From Chryseobacterium sp. ISL-6 (GTDB taxonomy: Bacteria; Bacteroidota; Bacteroidia; Flavobacteriales; Weeksellaceae): a stretch of DNA of 64,000 nucleotides. The notes beneath the pieces were generated by a model that worked only from the letters and a program-made list of their open reading frames with translations, was not told the DNA's origin and searched no databases. Below are positions 42,234 through 51,222 of this stretch, one piece after another. The position numbers and the translations under genes are program-made. Where the stretch lies: positions 237,919-301,918 of the forward strand of contig NZ_JAGGPT010000001.1 in the NCBI RefSeq assembly GCF_018613715.1, in the 5' to 3' direction. How positions within the stretch are numbered: the first letter of the stretch is position 1; each line of letters begins with the position of its first letter.

Positions 42234-43232
42234 TTACATAACCTGAAATCCTAACCAATAAGGATCTTCATCGTCGATAATAATATGGTTATACCCTGTA
42301 ATTCTTGCCCAACCTTCAACCGAAGGGATAATAGCTGATTTTCCATCAACGGTTTCCGTTCCCTCTATCCGTCCGATAAACTGAGAACCGATATAGCTTT
42401 CGTGGATGAATTCTTCCCCTTCTTTTAATTTCCCCTTAGCATACCATTGAGCCATTCTTGCTGAGGTTCCTGTACCACAAGGTGAACGGTCCAAAGCATT
42501 TTCACCCACTAAAACAGCATTTCTTCCACTGGCTTTAGGATCTGTAGGTGTACCGGTCCACTGGATATGACTTAATCCAAAAATATTTTCATCTTCTGGA
42601 TGGGTAAAGATGTATTTCTCATTGAGGAGTTTTCTGATTATTTTTCCATAATGAATGAGTTGGCTTGCTGTAAAATCGGAAATATCTCCAAAATTTTCCT
42701 GAGGATCAATAATGCCGTAAAAGTTTCCACCATAAGCTACATCTACTTTTATGGATCCTAAGTCCGGACAGTCTACTTCCAGATCTTCTGCGTAAAGAAA
42801 AGATTTTACATTCGTTAATTTTACAGACTTTACTTTCTTTCCTTCCTGAGCATAATCGATCAAGATCAGTCCTGCTGGGGTTTCAAGTCTTAATTTTCCG
42901 GGAATTTTTGGAACGACCAAACCCTCTTCTATAGCAATTGTTACGGTTCCTATCGTTCCATGTCCACACATAGGAAGACATCCACTGGTTTCAATATATA
43001 AAACGCCGATATCATTAGCTTCATCAATTGGAGGATAAAGGATACTTCCACTCATCATATCGTGCCCCCTCGGCTCAAACATCAATCCTTTACGAATCCA
43101 GTCATATTCTTTCATGAAATGAAGTCGGCGTTCCATCATTGAATTTCCTTTCAGAATGGGTCCACCACCTGCTACGAGACGTACCGGGCAACCGCAAGTA
43201 TGAGAATCTATACAAAAAAATGTTCTGTTCAT
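42234..43232 (-). CDS. 4-hydroxyproline 2-epimerase
   Basis: 332 residues of the proline racemase family. Both catalytic cysteines are present: Cys89 in LPMCGHGTIG and Cys252 in DRSPCGTGTSAR. Two Cys mark an epimerase, since the related dehydratases carry Thr at the second site or Ser at the first. The N-terminal CIDSHTCGCPVRLVAGGGP is the subgroup signature. It converts trans-4-hydroxy-L-proline to cis-4-hydroxy-D-proline, the first step of the pathway. It sits between the aldehyde dehydrogenase and the dehydrogenase genes, four and eight bases apart. Confidence 0.92.
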   Translation of the reverse strand: MNRTFFCIDSHTCGCPVRLVAGGGPILKGNSMMERRLHFMKEYDWIRKGLMFEPRGHDMMSGSILYPPIDEANDIGVLYIETSGCLPMCGHGTIGTVTIAIEEGLVVPKIPGKLRLETPAGLILIDYAQEGKKVKSVKLTNVKSFLYAEDLEVDCPDLGSIKVDVAYGGNFYGIIDPQENFGDISDFTASQLIHYGKIIRKLLNEKYIFTHPEDENIFGLSHIQWTGTPTDPKASGRNAVLVGENALDRSPCGTGTSARMAQWYAKGKLKEGEEFIHESYIGSQFIGRIEGTETVDGKSAIIPSVEGWARITGYNHIIIDDEDPYWLGFQVM

Positions 43233-43236
43233 GGTT

Positions 43237-44718
43237 TTAAAATTTTAAAGGTCCTGAATGAATTTCGCCATCAACAATTCTTTTGATTTGTAATGAATTT
43301 TCATTCTTTAACTCTTCAGGTAAAAATTCATCCGGCCAGTTTTGAAAAGAAATCGGACGGACAAATCGTTTGACAGCATCCGGTCCTACCGATGTAAAGC
43401 GCGCATCGGTAGTTGATGGAAAAGGTCCTCCGTGCTGCATGGCGTAAACGACTTCGACACCGGTCGGCATCCCATTGAATAAAAGCCGGCCGCATTTATC
43501 TTTCAAAATATTAATCAATTTAATATTTTGACGTACATCTTCCTCTGTAGCTGTTATGGTTATGGTGAGCTGTCCTTTCAAATGTTGAGCAATCTGTAGT
43601 ATTTCCTCCGGTGTTTCACAGGCTACAATAATACCGAACGGGCCGAAAACTTCTTCACTTAAAATATTATTTTTAATAAAATTCTTTCCCGTAGTTTCTA
43701 CAACAATAGCTCGTCCCTGCCATTCATTTGCTTCTGCATTTACTTCTGTAATTACATCCACTTCCGATTGTGTAGAAGCAATACGCTTCAGTTTTTCAAA
43801 GTTTTCAAAGATACCTTTATGAAGCATATTGACAGGAGCAATACCCGGAATTTCATTTTTTAATGCCATTATAAATCTATTCAGGCTTTCTCCTTTTAAT
43901 GCAATAAAAACACCTGGATTAGTGCAAAACTGTCCAACGCCTAATGTTAAGGAAGATGCATATTCTTTTGCCAGATCTTCTGCTCTGTTTTTCAGTAAAT
44001 GCTCAAAAGCAAACACAGGATTGATACTGCCCATTTCTGCAAATACGGGAATAGGTTCCTCACGTTGATTCGCTAAATCGAACAAGGCTTTTCCGCCATT
44101 AAATGAACCCGTAAATGCTACCGCTTTTATGTCTTTGTGCTTCGTTAAGTAAGCACCAATATCATTAGATGTTCCGGTAATATGACTAAATACACCTTCC
44201 GGCCATCCGAGTTCCTTTACAGTAGCTGTTATAGCATCAGCCATTATTTGTGAGGTCTTGGTATGAGCTGGATGAACTTTTACAAGTACAGGATTTCCCG
44301 CACCCATAGCACTCGCTGTATCTCCTCCTGCTGTAGAAAATGCAAACGGGAAGTTACTGGCTCCGAAAACAACAACAGGACCTATTCCTATATTGTATTT
44401 TCTCAGATCCCCCTTTTGTTTTTCAGGTTGGGAAAGATCAATCCTTGCTTCTGTATAAATTCCTGTTGATACTGCTTTTGCATAACTTCTCCACTGCCCT
44501 ATTGTTCTTGCCTTTTCACCGGTTAGTCTTGCTAAAGGTAACGACGTTTCTTCATGAGCTGTCATCAGGAGTTCTTCTCCTAAAGCTTCAATTTTATCCG
44601 CTACAGTATTCATAAACACTGCACGTTCTTTTATTGTCGTATTCTTCAGAAATTGATAAGCATCCGTTGCCATCTGAATCCTCTGATCAATAATTTCTTT
44701 TGATGTTTCTTCAATCAT
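43237..44718 (-). CDS. 2,5-dioxopentanoate (alpha-ketoglutarate semialdehyde) dehydrogenase
   Basis: 493 residues of the aldehyde dehydrogenase superfamily. VVFGASNFPFAFSTAGGDTA and NPVLVKVHPAHTKTS form the cofactor site, the general base Glu lies in VFAEMGSINPVF, and the nucleophile Cys in LGVGQFCTNPGVF. The NP(V/I)F context is typical of alpha-ketoglutarate semialdehyde dehydrogenases. It oxidises the last intermediate of hydroxyproline breakdown to 2-oxoglutarate. 17 bases separate it from the deaminase gene. Confidence 0.9.
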   Translation of the reverse strand: MIEETSKEIIDQRIQMATDAYQFLKNTTIKERAVFMNTVADKIEALGEELLMTAHEETSLPLARLTGEKARTIGQWRSYAKAVSTGIYTEARIDLSQPEKQKGDLRKYNIGIGPVVVFGASNFPFAFSTAGGDTASAMGAGNPVLVKVHPAHTKTSQIMADAITATVKELGWPEGVFSHITGTSNDIGAYLTKHKDIKAVAFTGSFNGGKALFDLANQREEPIPVFAEMGSINPVFAFEHLLKNRAEDLAKEYASSLTLGVGQFCTNPGVFIALKGESLNRFIMALKNEIPGIAPVNMLHKGIFENFEKLKRIASTQSEVDVITEVNAEANEWQGRAIVVETTGKNFIKNNILSEEVFGPFGIIVACETPEEILQIAQHLKGQLTITITATEEDVRQNIKLINILKDKCGRLLFNGMPTGVEVVYAMQHGGPFPSTTDARFTSVGPDAVKRFVRPISFQNWPDEFLPEELKNENSLQIKRIVDGEIHSGPLKF

Positions 44719-44735
44719 AGTTTTTATTTCTGATG

Positions 44736-45641
44736 TTAATCTAATGCCGGGCGATTGGCTATACCATTCGAAATAATCTGATTAATCTGTTCGGCTTCGG
44801 CACCATACAGCTCCAGTCTTGGAGCTCTGACATAGGGGTTACTTATTCCTTCTGCGGTTGCTGCAAGTTTAATGTATTGAATCAGTTTAGGATGAATATC
44901 CAGCTCTAATAAAGGCATGAACCATCTGTAAATGGCAATGGCCTTATCATAATTTCCAGCTTTAGCATGATTATACATGGCCATTGTTTCGTTGGGGAAT
45001 GCATCTACCAAACCTGCAACAAGGCCGTCAGCTCCAAGCATTAAAGTTTCAAGGCAAATGGTATCGACTCCACCAAGGATTTTAATTCTTTTACCAAAGC
45101 GGTTGATCATTCTGGTCACGTTTGCTAAATCTCTTGTAGACTCTTTCACCGCCTGAATAGTAGGATAAGCTATAAGCTCTTCAAACATATCAAGCGTTAC
45201 ATAAATCCCATAATCAACGGGATTGTTGTAAATAAGGATAGGAAGATCTGTTGCCATTGCAACTGCTTTAAAATATTCTACGACCTCACGGCTGTCTGCC
45301 TTATATCTCATAGGTGGAAGCAACATCAATCCGTCTGTACCTATTTCTTTTGCTTTTTTTGCGAAATTTGTTGCGTTTTTCGTTGTATTTTCAGAAAGGT
45401 TGAGAATAACAGGAATTCTTCCGGCGGTAATATCCTTTGCATATTTTAAAAGTTCAAACTTTTCTTCTGTTTCTAATACGCTTGCTTCTCCTAATGTTCC
45501 CCCAAGGATAATCCCATGGACACCAGCTTTAATCTGAGCTTCAGTATTTTTAGCGAACATTTCAAAATCTATATCACCTTCTTTTGTGAAAGGTGTTAAT
45601 ACGGCTGGATAAATACCTTCCCAGTTAAGTTTTGTACTCAT
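44736..45641 (-). CDS. Pyrroline-4-hydroxy-2-carboxylate deaminase (DHDPS family)
   Basis: 301 residues with the DapA/NAL fold: YPAVLTPFTKEGDID at the start, GGTLGEASVLETEEK substrate loop, Tyr in LIYNNPVDYG, and the Schiff-base Lys in IQAVKESTRDLAN. Context with epimerase, dehydrogenase and semialdehyde dehydrogenase identifies it as the deaminase that yields 2,5-dioxopentanoate, not a lysine-pathway enzyme. It is the first gene of the operon, with a -7 box at 45666-45659. Confidence 0.88.
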   Translation of the reverse strand: MSTKLNWEGIYPAVLTPFTKEGDIDFEMFAKNTEAQIKAGVHGIILGGTLGEASVLETEEKFELLKYAKDITAGRIPVILNLSENTTKNATNFAKKAKEIGTDGLMLLPPMRYKADSREVVEYFKAVAMATDLPILIYNNPVDYGIYVTLDMFEELIAYPTIQAVKESTRDLANVTRMINRFGKRIKILGGVDTICLETLMLGADGLVAGLVDAFPNETMAMYNHAKAGNYDKAIAIYRWFMPLLELDIHPKLIQYIKLAATAEGISNPYVRAPRLELYGAEAEQINQIISNGIANRPALD

Positions 45642-45658
45642 ATTAAATTATGTTTATT

Positions 45659-45725
45659 CAAAACTATCGGAATTTTAAATCCATAAATGTTAATATTTTA
45701 ATGGATAATGACCATATTTTAACAC
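45659..45725 (-). promoter_or_regulatory. Promoter region of the hydroxyproline operon
   Basis: The minus strand has TAGTTTTG (45666-45659), a -7 box 18 bases before the first ATG. Upstream are two copies of TTAAAATAT on the minus strand, about 45700 and 45724. TGTTAAAATATT (46651-46662) recurs upstream of the AraC gene. These could be AraC half sites; AT-richness makes chance matches easy. Confidence 0.4.
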
Positions 45726-45734
45726 GTTACGAAT

Positions 45735-46613
45735 TTAGTCCATAATTGTTTCTTTATATCGCTTCAGATATTCTTTAGGTGAGTATTTCATAATCATCCG
45801 GAAAACACGATTAAAATTAGTCAGACTATTGAATCCGCTATTGAAAGCAACAGATGAGATATTGTACATGTTTGAAGATGTTAAGAGCTTACATGCACGT
45901 TGTACGCGTAAATCATTAAGATATTCAATATAAGTAATGCCAGTACGTTTTTTAAAAGATCTGCAAAAAGCTTGTGGCGTCATACAGGCTTCTTTTGCAA
46001 CATTGTCAAGTGTCAGCTTATTTTCGGCAAAATTTTTCTTGATATAGTTTTGTGCATTTATAATCCTTTTATCATTATCAGAAATATGACTGGGTAAATT
46101 TTTTCCTGTAGATAAGGGAATATGTAAATGTCTGTTTTGCATCAGATGGCTTAAGATCTTTACAAAGTTTATGATTTGATCAATACCCATTAATTTTTGT
46201 AATTCTGTGATTTCATTGCCTATTTTGGCTTTTAATTCATGTGATACTTGAAATCCAAATTCCGAATGAGTTATGAAATTTTTAAGCTCTTCAAATTCGG
46301 GTAGATCAAATACCCCGGCAATCTTTTTATAAGGATCAAAGAAAATGGATACCGAATGAACTTTATGCTTTTCATCTTTATTAAAGTCTGCTTTAAAGAC
46401 GTGTGACTGATTAGATCCTAGGTAGAAAATATCACCAGCTTCAAAATTAAAAAGGCTTTGTTCGATGGCCAATGTTCCGTGACCTTTTACAATCCACATG
46501 ATCTGAGTTTCATCATGACGATGAAAATAGGGATAAAAATTAGTCATTATATCTTCCTGAATACGAATGCTTTTACTGGTGTTGGCAGGAACTGAAAACT
46601 GGAGACTTTTCAT
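45735..46613 (-). CDS. AraC-family regulator of the hydroxyproline operon
   Basis: 292 residues. The N-terminal cupin-like sensing domain has FHRHDETQIMWIVKGHGTL and GDIFYLGSNQSHVF. The C-terminal ~100 residues carry the two helix-turn-helix motifs (KLTLDNVAKEACMTPQAFCR, SFKKRTGITYIEYLN, ISSVAFNSGFNSLTNFNRVF). It is directly upstream of the operon on the same strand and divergent from the Xaa-Pro aminopeptidase gene, so it is placed to control both. Induction by a hydroxyproline metabolite is an inference. Confidence 0.88.
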   Translation of the reverse strand: MKSLQFSVPANTSKSIRIQEDIMTNFYPYFHRHDETQIMWIVKGHGTLAIEQSLFNFEAGDIFYLGSNQSHVFKADFNKDEKHKVHSVSIFFDPYKKIAGVFDLPEFEELKNFITHSEFGFQVSHELKAKIGNEITELQKLMGIDQIINFVKILSHLMQNRHLHIPLSTGKNLPSHISDNDKRIINAQNYIKKNFAENKLTLDNVAKEACMTPQAFCRSFKKRTGITYIEYLNDLRVQRACKLLTSSNMYNISSVAFNSGFNSLTNFNRVFRMIMKYSPKEYLKRYKETIMD

Positions 46614-46800
46614 ATAATATTAATACTTTATGTTAGTGGAGAATATAATATGTTAAAATATTACCGAATTTAAGCAAAATATAAACATTGAATATCATAT
46701 TAAAATCCCAACTTTATATATTGTTTATTTTTTATAAACAAACCCATCATAAATAGTACAAAATTGTAACTTTAAACCTTTAAATAAAAGTATTTATCAT

Positions 46801-48195
46801 ATGTTTTCAGCACAAACTTATCAAGAAAGAAGAACCGCACTAAAAGCCAATATGGGCAGTGGAATTTTATTGTTTTTGGGAAATATAGAAAATCCTGTGA
46901 ACTTTGAACACAATCCTTATTATTTCCGTCAGGACAGTACTTACTTATACTATTTCGGAATTCAGGAACCAAGGATTGCTGCAGTTATTGACATTGATGA
47001 AAATAAGACCATTATTTTCGGGGATGAATTAAGTATTGATGATATTGTGTGGCTGGGAAGACAGGAAACACTGAAAGAGAAAAGTATAAAATCCGGTGTG
47101 CAGGAAACTTTACCCTATACAGAACTTTCTAAATATATTCAGAAAGCGCAGGCTTCTAACAGAAAGGTACATTATCTTCCTCCCTACCAGTCTTCCAATA
47201 AAATTTTATTGGGTGAACTTCTTGGAATTAAAATAGCAGAATTGCAGCCTTCTGTTGAAATGATCAAAGCAATCGTAAAACAACGTTCTGTAAAAGAAGC
47301 TCAGGAAATAGAACAGATAGAACAGGCTATCAATGTATCTAATGAAATGCACTTATTAGCAATGCGTATGGTAAAACCAGGTGTTAAAGAATATGAAATA
47401 GCAAATGCTATTCAATACCTTGCTGCAAATAAAGAATGTCAAATGTCTTATCCACCCATTGTTACTATAAATGGAGGAATACTTCATAATCATTATCGCC
47501 TCAATACTTTGAAAAGCGGAGATCTTTTCCTTAATGATTCCGGAGCTGAAACAGCAATGGGATATGCTGGTGATTTAACGCGTACATTCCCTGTAGATAC
47601 TACTTTTTCTACCAAACAAAAAGAAATGTATGAAGTTGTTTTAAACGCTTTTGAGAATGCGCAACGTCTTTTGAAACCTGGAGTAAAATTTAAGGATATC
47701 CATTTAAAAGCTTCCCAATATCTGGTGGAAGGTCTTATTGACCTGGGATTAATGAAGGGAAACCCTGAAGAAGCCGTTAAAAATAATGCTCATACTTTAT
47801 TTTTCCAATGTGGGCTTGGTCATATGATGGGATTGGATGTTCATGATATGGAGGACCTGGGCGAACAGTATATAGGATATACCGAAGAAGAACCAAAGGA
47901 TACCCAAACATTCGGGCTTAAATCTCTGCGTTTAGGGAAAGCGTTAGAACCGGGATTTGTTGTAACGGTTGAACCGGGTATTTATATGATCCCGGAATTG
48001 ATCGATATATGGCAGGCTGAAAATAAAAATGCAGACTTTATTAATTATGATAAAGTAAATGAATACCGAAATTTTGGAGGAGTACGCGTTGAAGATGACT
48101 TCCTGATCACCAATGACGGATACAGGCTTTTAGGAAATGGTCTGATTAAAACCGTTGCGGAAATTGAAAACTACAGAACAGAACATTTAGCTTAA
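46801..48195 (+). CDS. pepP: Xaa-Pro aminopeptidase
   Basis: 464 residues. The aminopeptidase P N-terminal domain (YQERRTALKANMGSGILLFL, FRQDSTYLYYFGIQEP) precedes a pita-bread catalytic domain with the dinuclear metal ligands: Asp in LNDSGAE and GYAGDLTRTFPVD, His in CGLGHMMGLDVHDM, Glu in VTVEPGIYM and GVRVEDDFLI. It removes N-terminal residues before proline. No signal peptide is seen, so it is cytoplasmic. 13 bases separate it from the DPP IV gene; together they degrade proline-rich peptides. Confidence 0.92.
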   Translation: MFSAQTYQERRTALKANMGSGILLFLGNIENPVNFEHNPYYFRQDSTYLYYFGIQEPRIAAVIDIDENKTIIFGDELSIDDIVWLGRQETLKEKSIKSGVQETLPYTELSKYIQKAQASNRKVHYLPPYQSSNKILLGELLGIKIAELQPSVEMIKAIVKQRSVKEAQEIEQIEQAINVSNEMHLLAMRMVKPGVKEYEIANAIQYLAANKECQMSYPPIVTINGGILHNHYRLNTLKSGDLFLNDSGAETAMGYAGDLTRTFPVDTTFSTKQKEMYEVVLNAFENAQRLLKPGVKFKDIHLKASQYLVEGLIDLGLMKGNPEEAVKNNAHTLFFQCGLGHMMGLDVHDMEDLGEQYIGYTEEEPKDTQTFGLKSLRLGKALEPGFVVTVEPGIYMIPELIDIWQAENKNADFINYDKVNEYRNFGGVRVEDDFLITNDGYRLLGNGLIKTVAEIENYRTEHLA

Positions 48196-48208
48196 TTAAA
48201 TACCTTAT

Positions 48209-50380
48209 ATGAAAGATATAAAAAAACTAATTTACATTGCATTATACTTCTTGTGTTTATCGCCAATTGCTGCGCAAAAAACACAATGGACACCTGATGG
48301 TAACGCTTATCATTCTTTTACTAAAAATGGGATCGAAATCGTTGATTTACTGAATCCCGGAAAAAATCAGTCTTTTTTAGGTAACAGCGAATTAATTCCT
48401 TCCGGAAGTTCTGAAGCTTTAGAAGTACAGAGTTTTCAGGTATCTCCGGATGAGAAAAGTTTATTACTCTTTGCTAATACTAAGAAAGTCTGGCGGGATA
48501 ATACACGCGGTGATTACTGGATTTTTAATAAAAACAGTAAAAAGCTTACACAGCTTGGAAAGGGATTACCAGAATCTTCTCTTATGTTTGCAAAGTTCTC
48601 TCCGGATGGTAAAAAGGTTGCCTATGTATCTAAACACAATATCTATATTGAAGATCTTTCAAACAATCAGTTAAGTAAAATCACCAATGATGGTACTGAC
48701 AGAATCATTAATGGTACTTTCGACTGGGCCTATGAGGAAGAATTTGGTACTCAGGATGGTTTCAGATGGTCTCCGGATGGAAGTAAAATTGCTTACTGGA
48801 AATTAGATGCACGCAGCACTAAAAATTTCCTGATGATCAATAATACAGATAGTCTGTATTCGTTTACCGTTCCTGTAGAATATCCGAAAGTTGGAGAAAA
48901 TCCCTCTGGTTGCAGTATTTGGTTGTACGATTTAGCTGCTAAATCTTCAAAGAAGGCCAATATTGCAGGCGATGAAGTACAAAACTATATCCCAAGAATG
49001 GAATGGGTATTGGATTCCAAATCCATTATCCTGCAGCAGCTGAACAGGAAACAAAATCAAAGTAAAGTGATTGTAGCAGATGCTAATTCGGGGAACAGTA
49101 AAACCATCTATTCTGAAACAGATCCTGCATGGATTGATATCAAATCCCGTTGGAACGACAATGACCCTAGCGGATGGGACTGGATCAATAATGGTAAAGA
49201 ATTTTTGTGGTTATCTGAAAAAGACGGCTGGAGACATATCTATAAAATAGACATGAACGGAAAAGAAACACTGATTACAAAAGATGGATTTGATGTGATA
49301 CAGCCAGAGTTTTTTGATATTCCAAACAAACTTATTTACTTCTTAGCTTCACCAAATAATGCTACCCAGGAATATTTATATAAAGTGAGCTTGAACGGAG
49401 GAAAGGCAGAACGGGTAACTCCTGAAACCTATCAGGGCTCTAATAAATATGCAATATCACCCAATGGAAAATTGGCTATGTTTAGTAACAGCAGTGTGAA
49501 TGCACGTTCAGTAGGAGCTGTAATTTCGCTTCCGGATCATAAAGAACTGGTCGCTGCAAAAAATTCTGCAAAAGCAGATCCTTCAAAATCTAAAGCAGAG
49601 TTTTTCCAGATCACAACACAGGATGGGGTGACGATGGATGGATGGGTGGTAAAACCTAAAAACTTTGATCCGAATAAAAAATATCCGATTGTTTTCACGG
49701 TTTATGGAGAACCTGGAGCACAAACAGTAACAGATAGCTTCTATACAGGCTGGAATGGTTTATATATTGGTGATATGGCTCAGGACGGGTATTTATATGT
49801 TTCTCTTGAGAACAGAGGAACACCGGCACCGAGAGGACGTGAATGGAGAAAATCTGTTTACCGTAAAATAGGACAGCTTAATATTCGTGATCAGGCAATG
49901 GGAGCTAAAGCTTTATTTGCTAAATGGCCTTATATAGATACTTCCAGAGTTGCCGTATGGGGCTGGAGTGGCGGAGGTTCTTCCACACTGAATCTTTTAG
50001 GACAGTATCCGGATATTTACCAAACGGGAATAGCAATTGCTCCGGTAGCGAATCAACTATTTTATGATAATATTTATCAGGAAAGATATATGGGACTTCC
50101 ACAGGAAAACAGAGAAGATTTTGTCAATGGTTCTCCCCTCGCTTATGCTAAAAACCTGAAAGGAAATCTTTTATTGGTTCACGGAACAGGAGATGATAAT
50201 GTACACTACCAAAATACAGAGGTATATGTCAATGAACTGGTAAAATACAATAAACAGTTCCAGCTGATGTCCTACCCTAACAGAACACACTCCATTAGTG
50301 AAGGAGAAGGAACATCACTGCACCTAGCAACATTGTTTACAAAATATTTAAAAGAACACTGCCCTCCCGGAGGAAAATAA
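48209..50380 (+). CDS. Dipeptidyl peptidase IV (S9B)
   Basis: 723 residues with a signal peptide (IALYFLCLSPIAAQ). A beta-propeller with FDWAYEEEFGTQDGFRWSPD holds the double-Glu motif that binds the peptide N-terminus. The C-terminal alpha/beta-hydrolase domain has the nucleophile in GWSGGGSSTLNLL, an acid in HGTGDDNVHY and His in YPNRTHSISEG. It releases Xaa-Pro dipeptides, including Xaa-Hyp, from peptides in the periplasm or outside. A terminator follows at once. Co-location with pepP and hydroxyproline genes suggests collagen peptide use. Confidence 0.93.
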   Translation: MKDIKKLIYIALYFLCLSPIAAQKTQWTPDGNAYHSFTKNGIEIVDLLNPGKNQSFLGNSELIPSGSSEALEVQSFQVSPDEKSLLLFANTKKVWRDNTRGDYWIFNKNSKKLTQLGKGLPESSLMFAKFSPDGKKVAYVSKHNIYIEDLSNNQLSKITNDGTDRIINGTFDWAYEEEFGTQDGFRWSPDGSKIAYWKLDARSTKNFLMINNTDSLYSFTVPVEYPKVGENPSGCSIWLYDLAAKSSKKANIAGDEVQNYIPRMEWVLDSKSIILQQLNRKQNQSKVIVADANSGNSKTIYSETDPAWIDIKSRWNDNDPSGWDWINNGKEFLWLSEKDGWRHIYKIDMNGKETLITKDGFDVIQPEFFDIPNKLIYFLASPNNATQEYLYKVSLNGGKAERVTPETYQGSNKYAISPNGKLAMFSNSSVNARSVGAVISLPDHKELVAAKNSAKADPSKSKAEFFQITTQDGVTMDGWVVKPKNFDPNKKYPIVFTVYGEPGAQTVTDSFYTGWNGLYIGDMAQDGYLYVSLENRGTPAPRGREWRKSVYRKIGQLNIRDQAMGAKALFAKWPYIDTSRVAVWGWSGGGSSTLNLLGQYPDIYQTGIAIAPVANQLFYDNIYQERYMGLPQENREDFVNGSPLAYAKNLKGNLLLVHGTGDDNVHYQNTEVYVNELVKYNKQFQLMSYPNRTHSISEGEGTSLHLATLFTKYLKEHCPPGGK

Positions 50381-50386
50381 CAGATA

Positions 50387-50416
50387 AAAAAATCCCACAG
50401 TAATGTGGGATTTTTT
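50387..50416. terminator. Bidirectional terminator after DPP IV
   Basis: TCCCACA (50393-50399) pairs with TGTGGGA (50404-50410), flanked by six A and six T. It can serve DPP IV on the plus strand and the gene remnant on the minus strand. Confidence 0.85.
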
Positions 50417-50444
50417 ATTTAAGACTATTTCTTATTTTAATTGT

Positions 50445-50579
50445 CTATTTTCTCTTAAACACCAGCGTCCAAATTCCACGGCTTGTATGTCCTCTGTGAC
50501 TTTCAGCTACCTGCATAATAATTTTCATTATTGTTTTAGCCAATTGCCCTATTTCAAATCTCTTCTCATAGCCAGCCTT
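50445..50579 (-). pseudogene. C-terminal remnant of a lost gene
   Basis: Reading the minus strand gives 44 codons of protein-like sequence, KAGYEKRFEIGQLAKTIMKI then IMQVAESHRGHTSRGIWTLV and FKRK, before a TAG. A TGA immediately precedes it and no start or RBS suits it. The KAGYE opening and SHRGHTSRGIW ending look like the C-terminus of a SAM-dependent methyltransferase, but this is a guess from memory. The retained terminator beyond the stop supports its being the tail of an old gene. The remainder of 50580-50679 shows nothing recognisable. Confidence 0.4.
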
Positions 50580-50679
50580 TCATAACATCGTTATTTTAAT
50601 AGAAAAGAAGATTAGCCTAATGTTCCAAATTTAGTGAGAATCTATTTAATTATGATGAAATTAGTACGGATGTCAAATC

Positions 50680-50742
50680 ATCTGGGCCATACAATTTGAT
50701 TAATCTGGGTGCATAAAGAGGTTCAGGGAGTTCATATTTTTG
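50680..50742 (+). promoter_or_regulatory. Direct-repeat operator and -7 box of the DoxX/azoreductase unit
   Basis: ATCTGG at 50680-50685 and 50703-50708 (23 bases apart) is followed after 26 bases by TATTTTTG (50735-50742), a -7 box. The identical arrangement, with the same spacings, occurs at 51905-51967. The half sites would lie near -68 and -45, positions suited to an activator. The MocR protein encoded at 52606 is the likely ligand. Confidence 0.65.
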
Positions 50743-50763
50743 TGCCAATATAATACAATACTT

Positions 50764-51210
50764 ATGAAAGATTCATTTAAAATCCCGCAGCTTCTTTTAA
50801 GATGTGCATTGGGAATTACATTTTTAACTCCTGTGTCTGACAGATTAGGACTTTTAGGTGCTCCCGGTACCGGAAATATTGAATGGGGAAACTGGGGAAA
50901 TTTTATTAATTATACCACTACCCTAATGCCATTTTTAGACAGACCTATGGTGAATATTATGGGTGGTATTGCTACCGTATCGGAATTGCTTATTGGTATT
51001 CTTCTGATTATTGGTTTTAAAACAAAATACGCCGCACTGGGGGCTTCGTTGCTTACATTAACATTTATTCTATTTATGATCTTTTCTGTAGGAATACAAA
51101 AGCCAATCAATTTTGGAGTTTTTACAGCAACTACAGCAAGTTTCTTATTATCACGTATGCCGAATTACAACTGGAGTTTGGATAACCTGTTAAAGAAAAA
51201 GGAGAGCTAA
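50764..51210 (+). CDS. DoxX family membrane protein
   Basis: The start at ATG 50764 (MKDSFKIPQLL) gives 148 residues, 22 bases after the -7 box; eight codons upstream are also open. It has four hydrophobic segments with the DoxX-like LLRCALGITFLTPVSDRLGL and GGIATVSELLIGILLIIGFK. The azoreductase gene starts 13 bases downstream. The pair plus the AhpD-like gene suggests a quinone or thiol redox stress response under MocR control. Confidence 0.8.
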   Translation: MKDSFKIPQLLLRCALGITFLTPVSDRLGLLGAPGTGNIEWGNWGNFINYTTTLMPFLDRPMVNIMGGIATVSELLIGILLIIGFKTKYAALGASLLTLTFILFMIFSVGIQKPINFGVFTATTASFLLSRMPNYNWSLDNLLKKKES

Positions 51211-51222
51211 TTATTTCCAAAT

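Noticed and set aside
50403..50585. 60-codon plus-strand ORF after DPP IV
   Set aside because: It overlaps the terminator, while the minus strand here reads as a meaningful gene tail.
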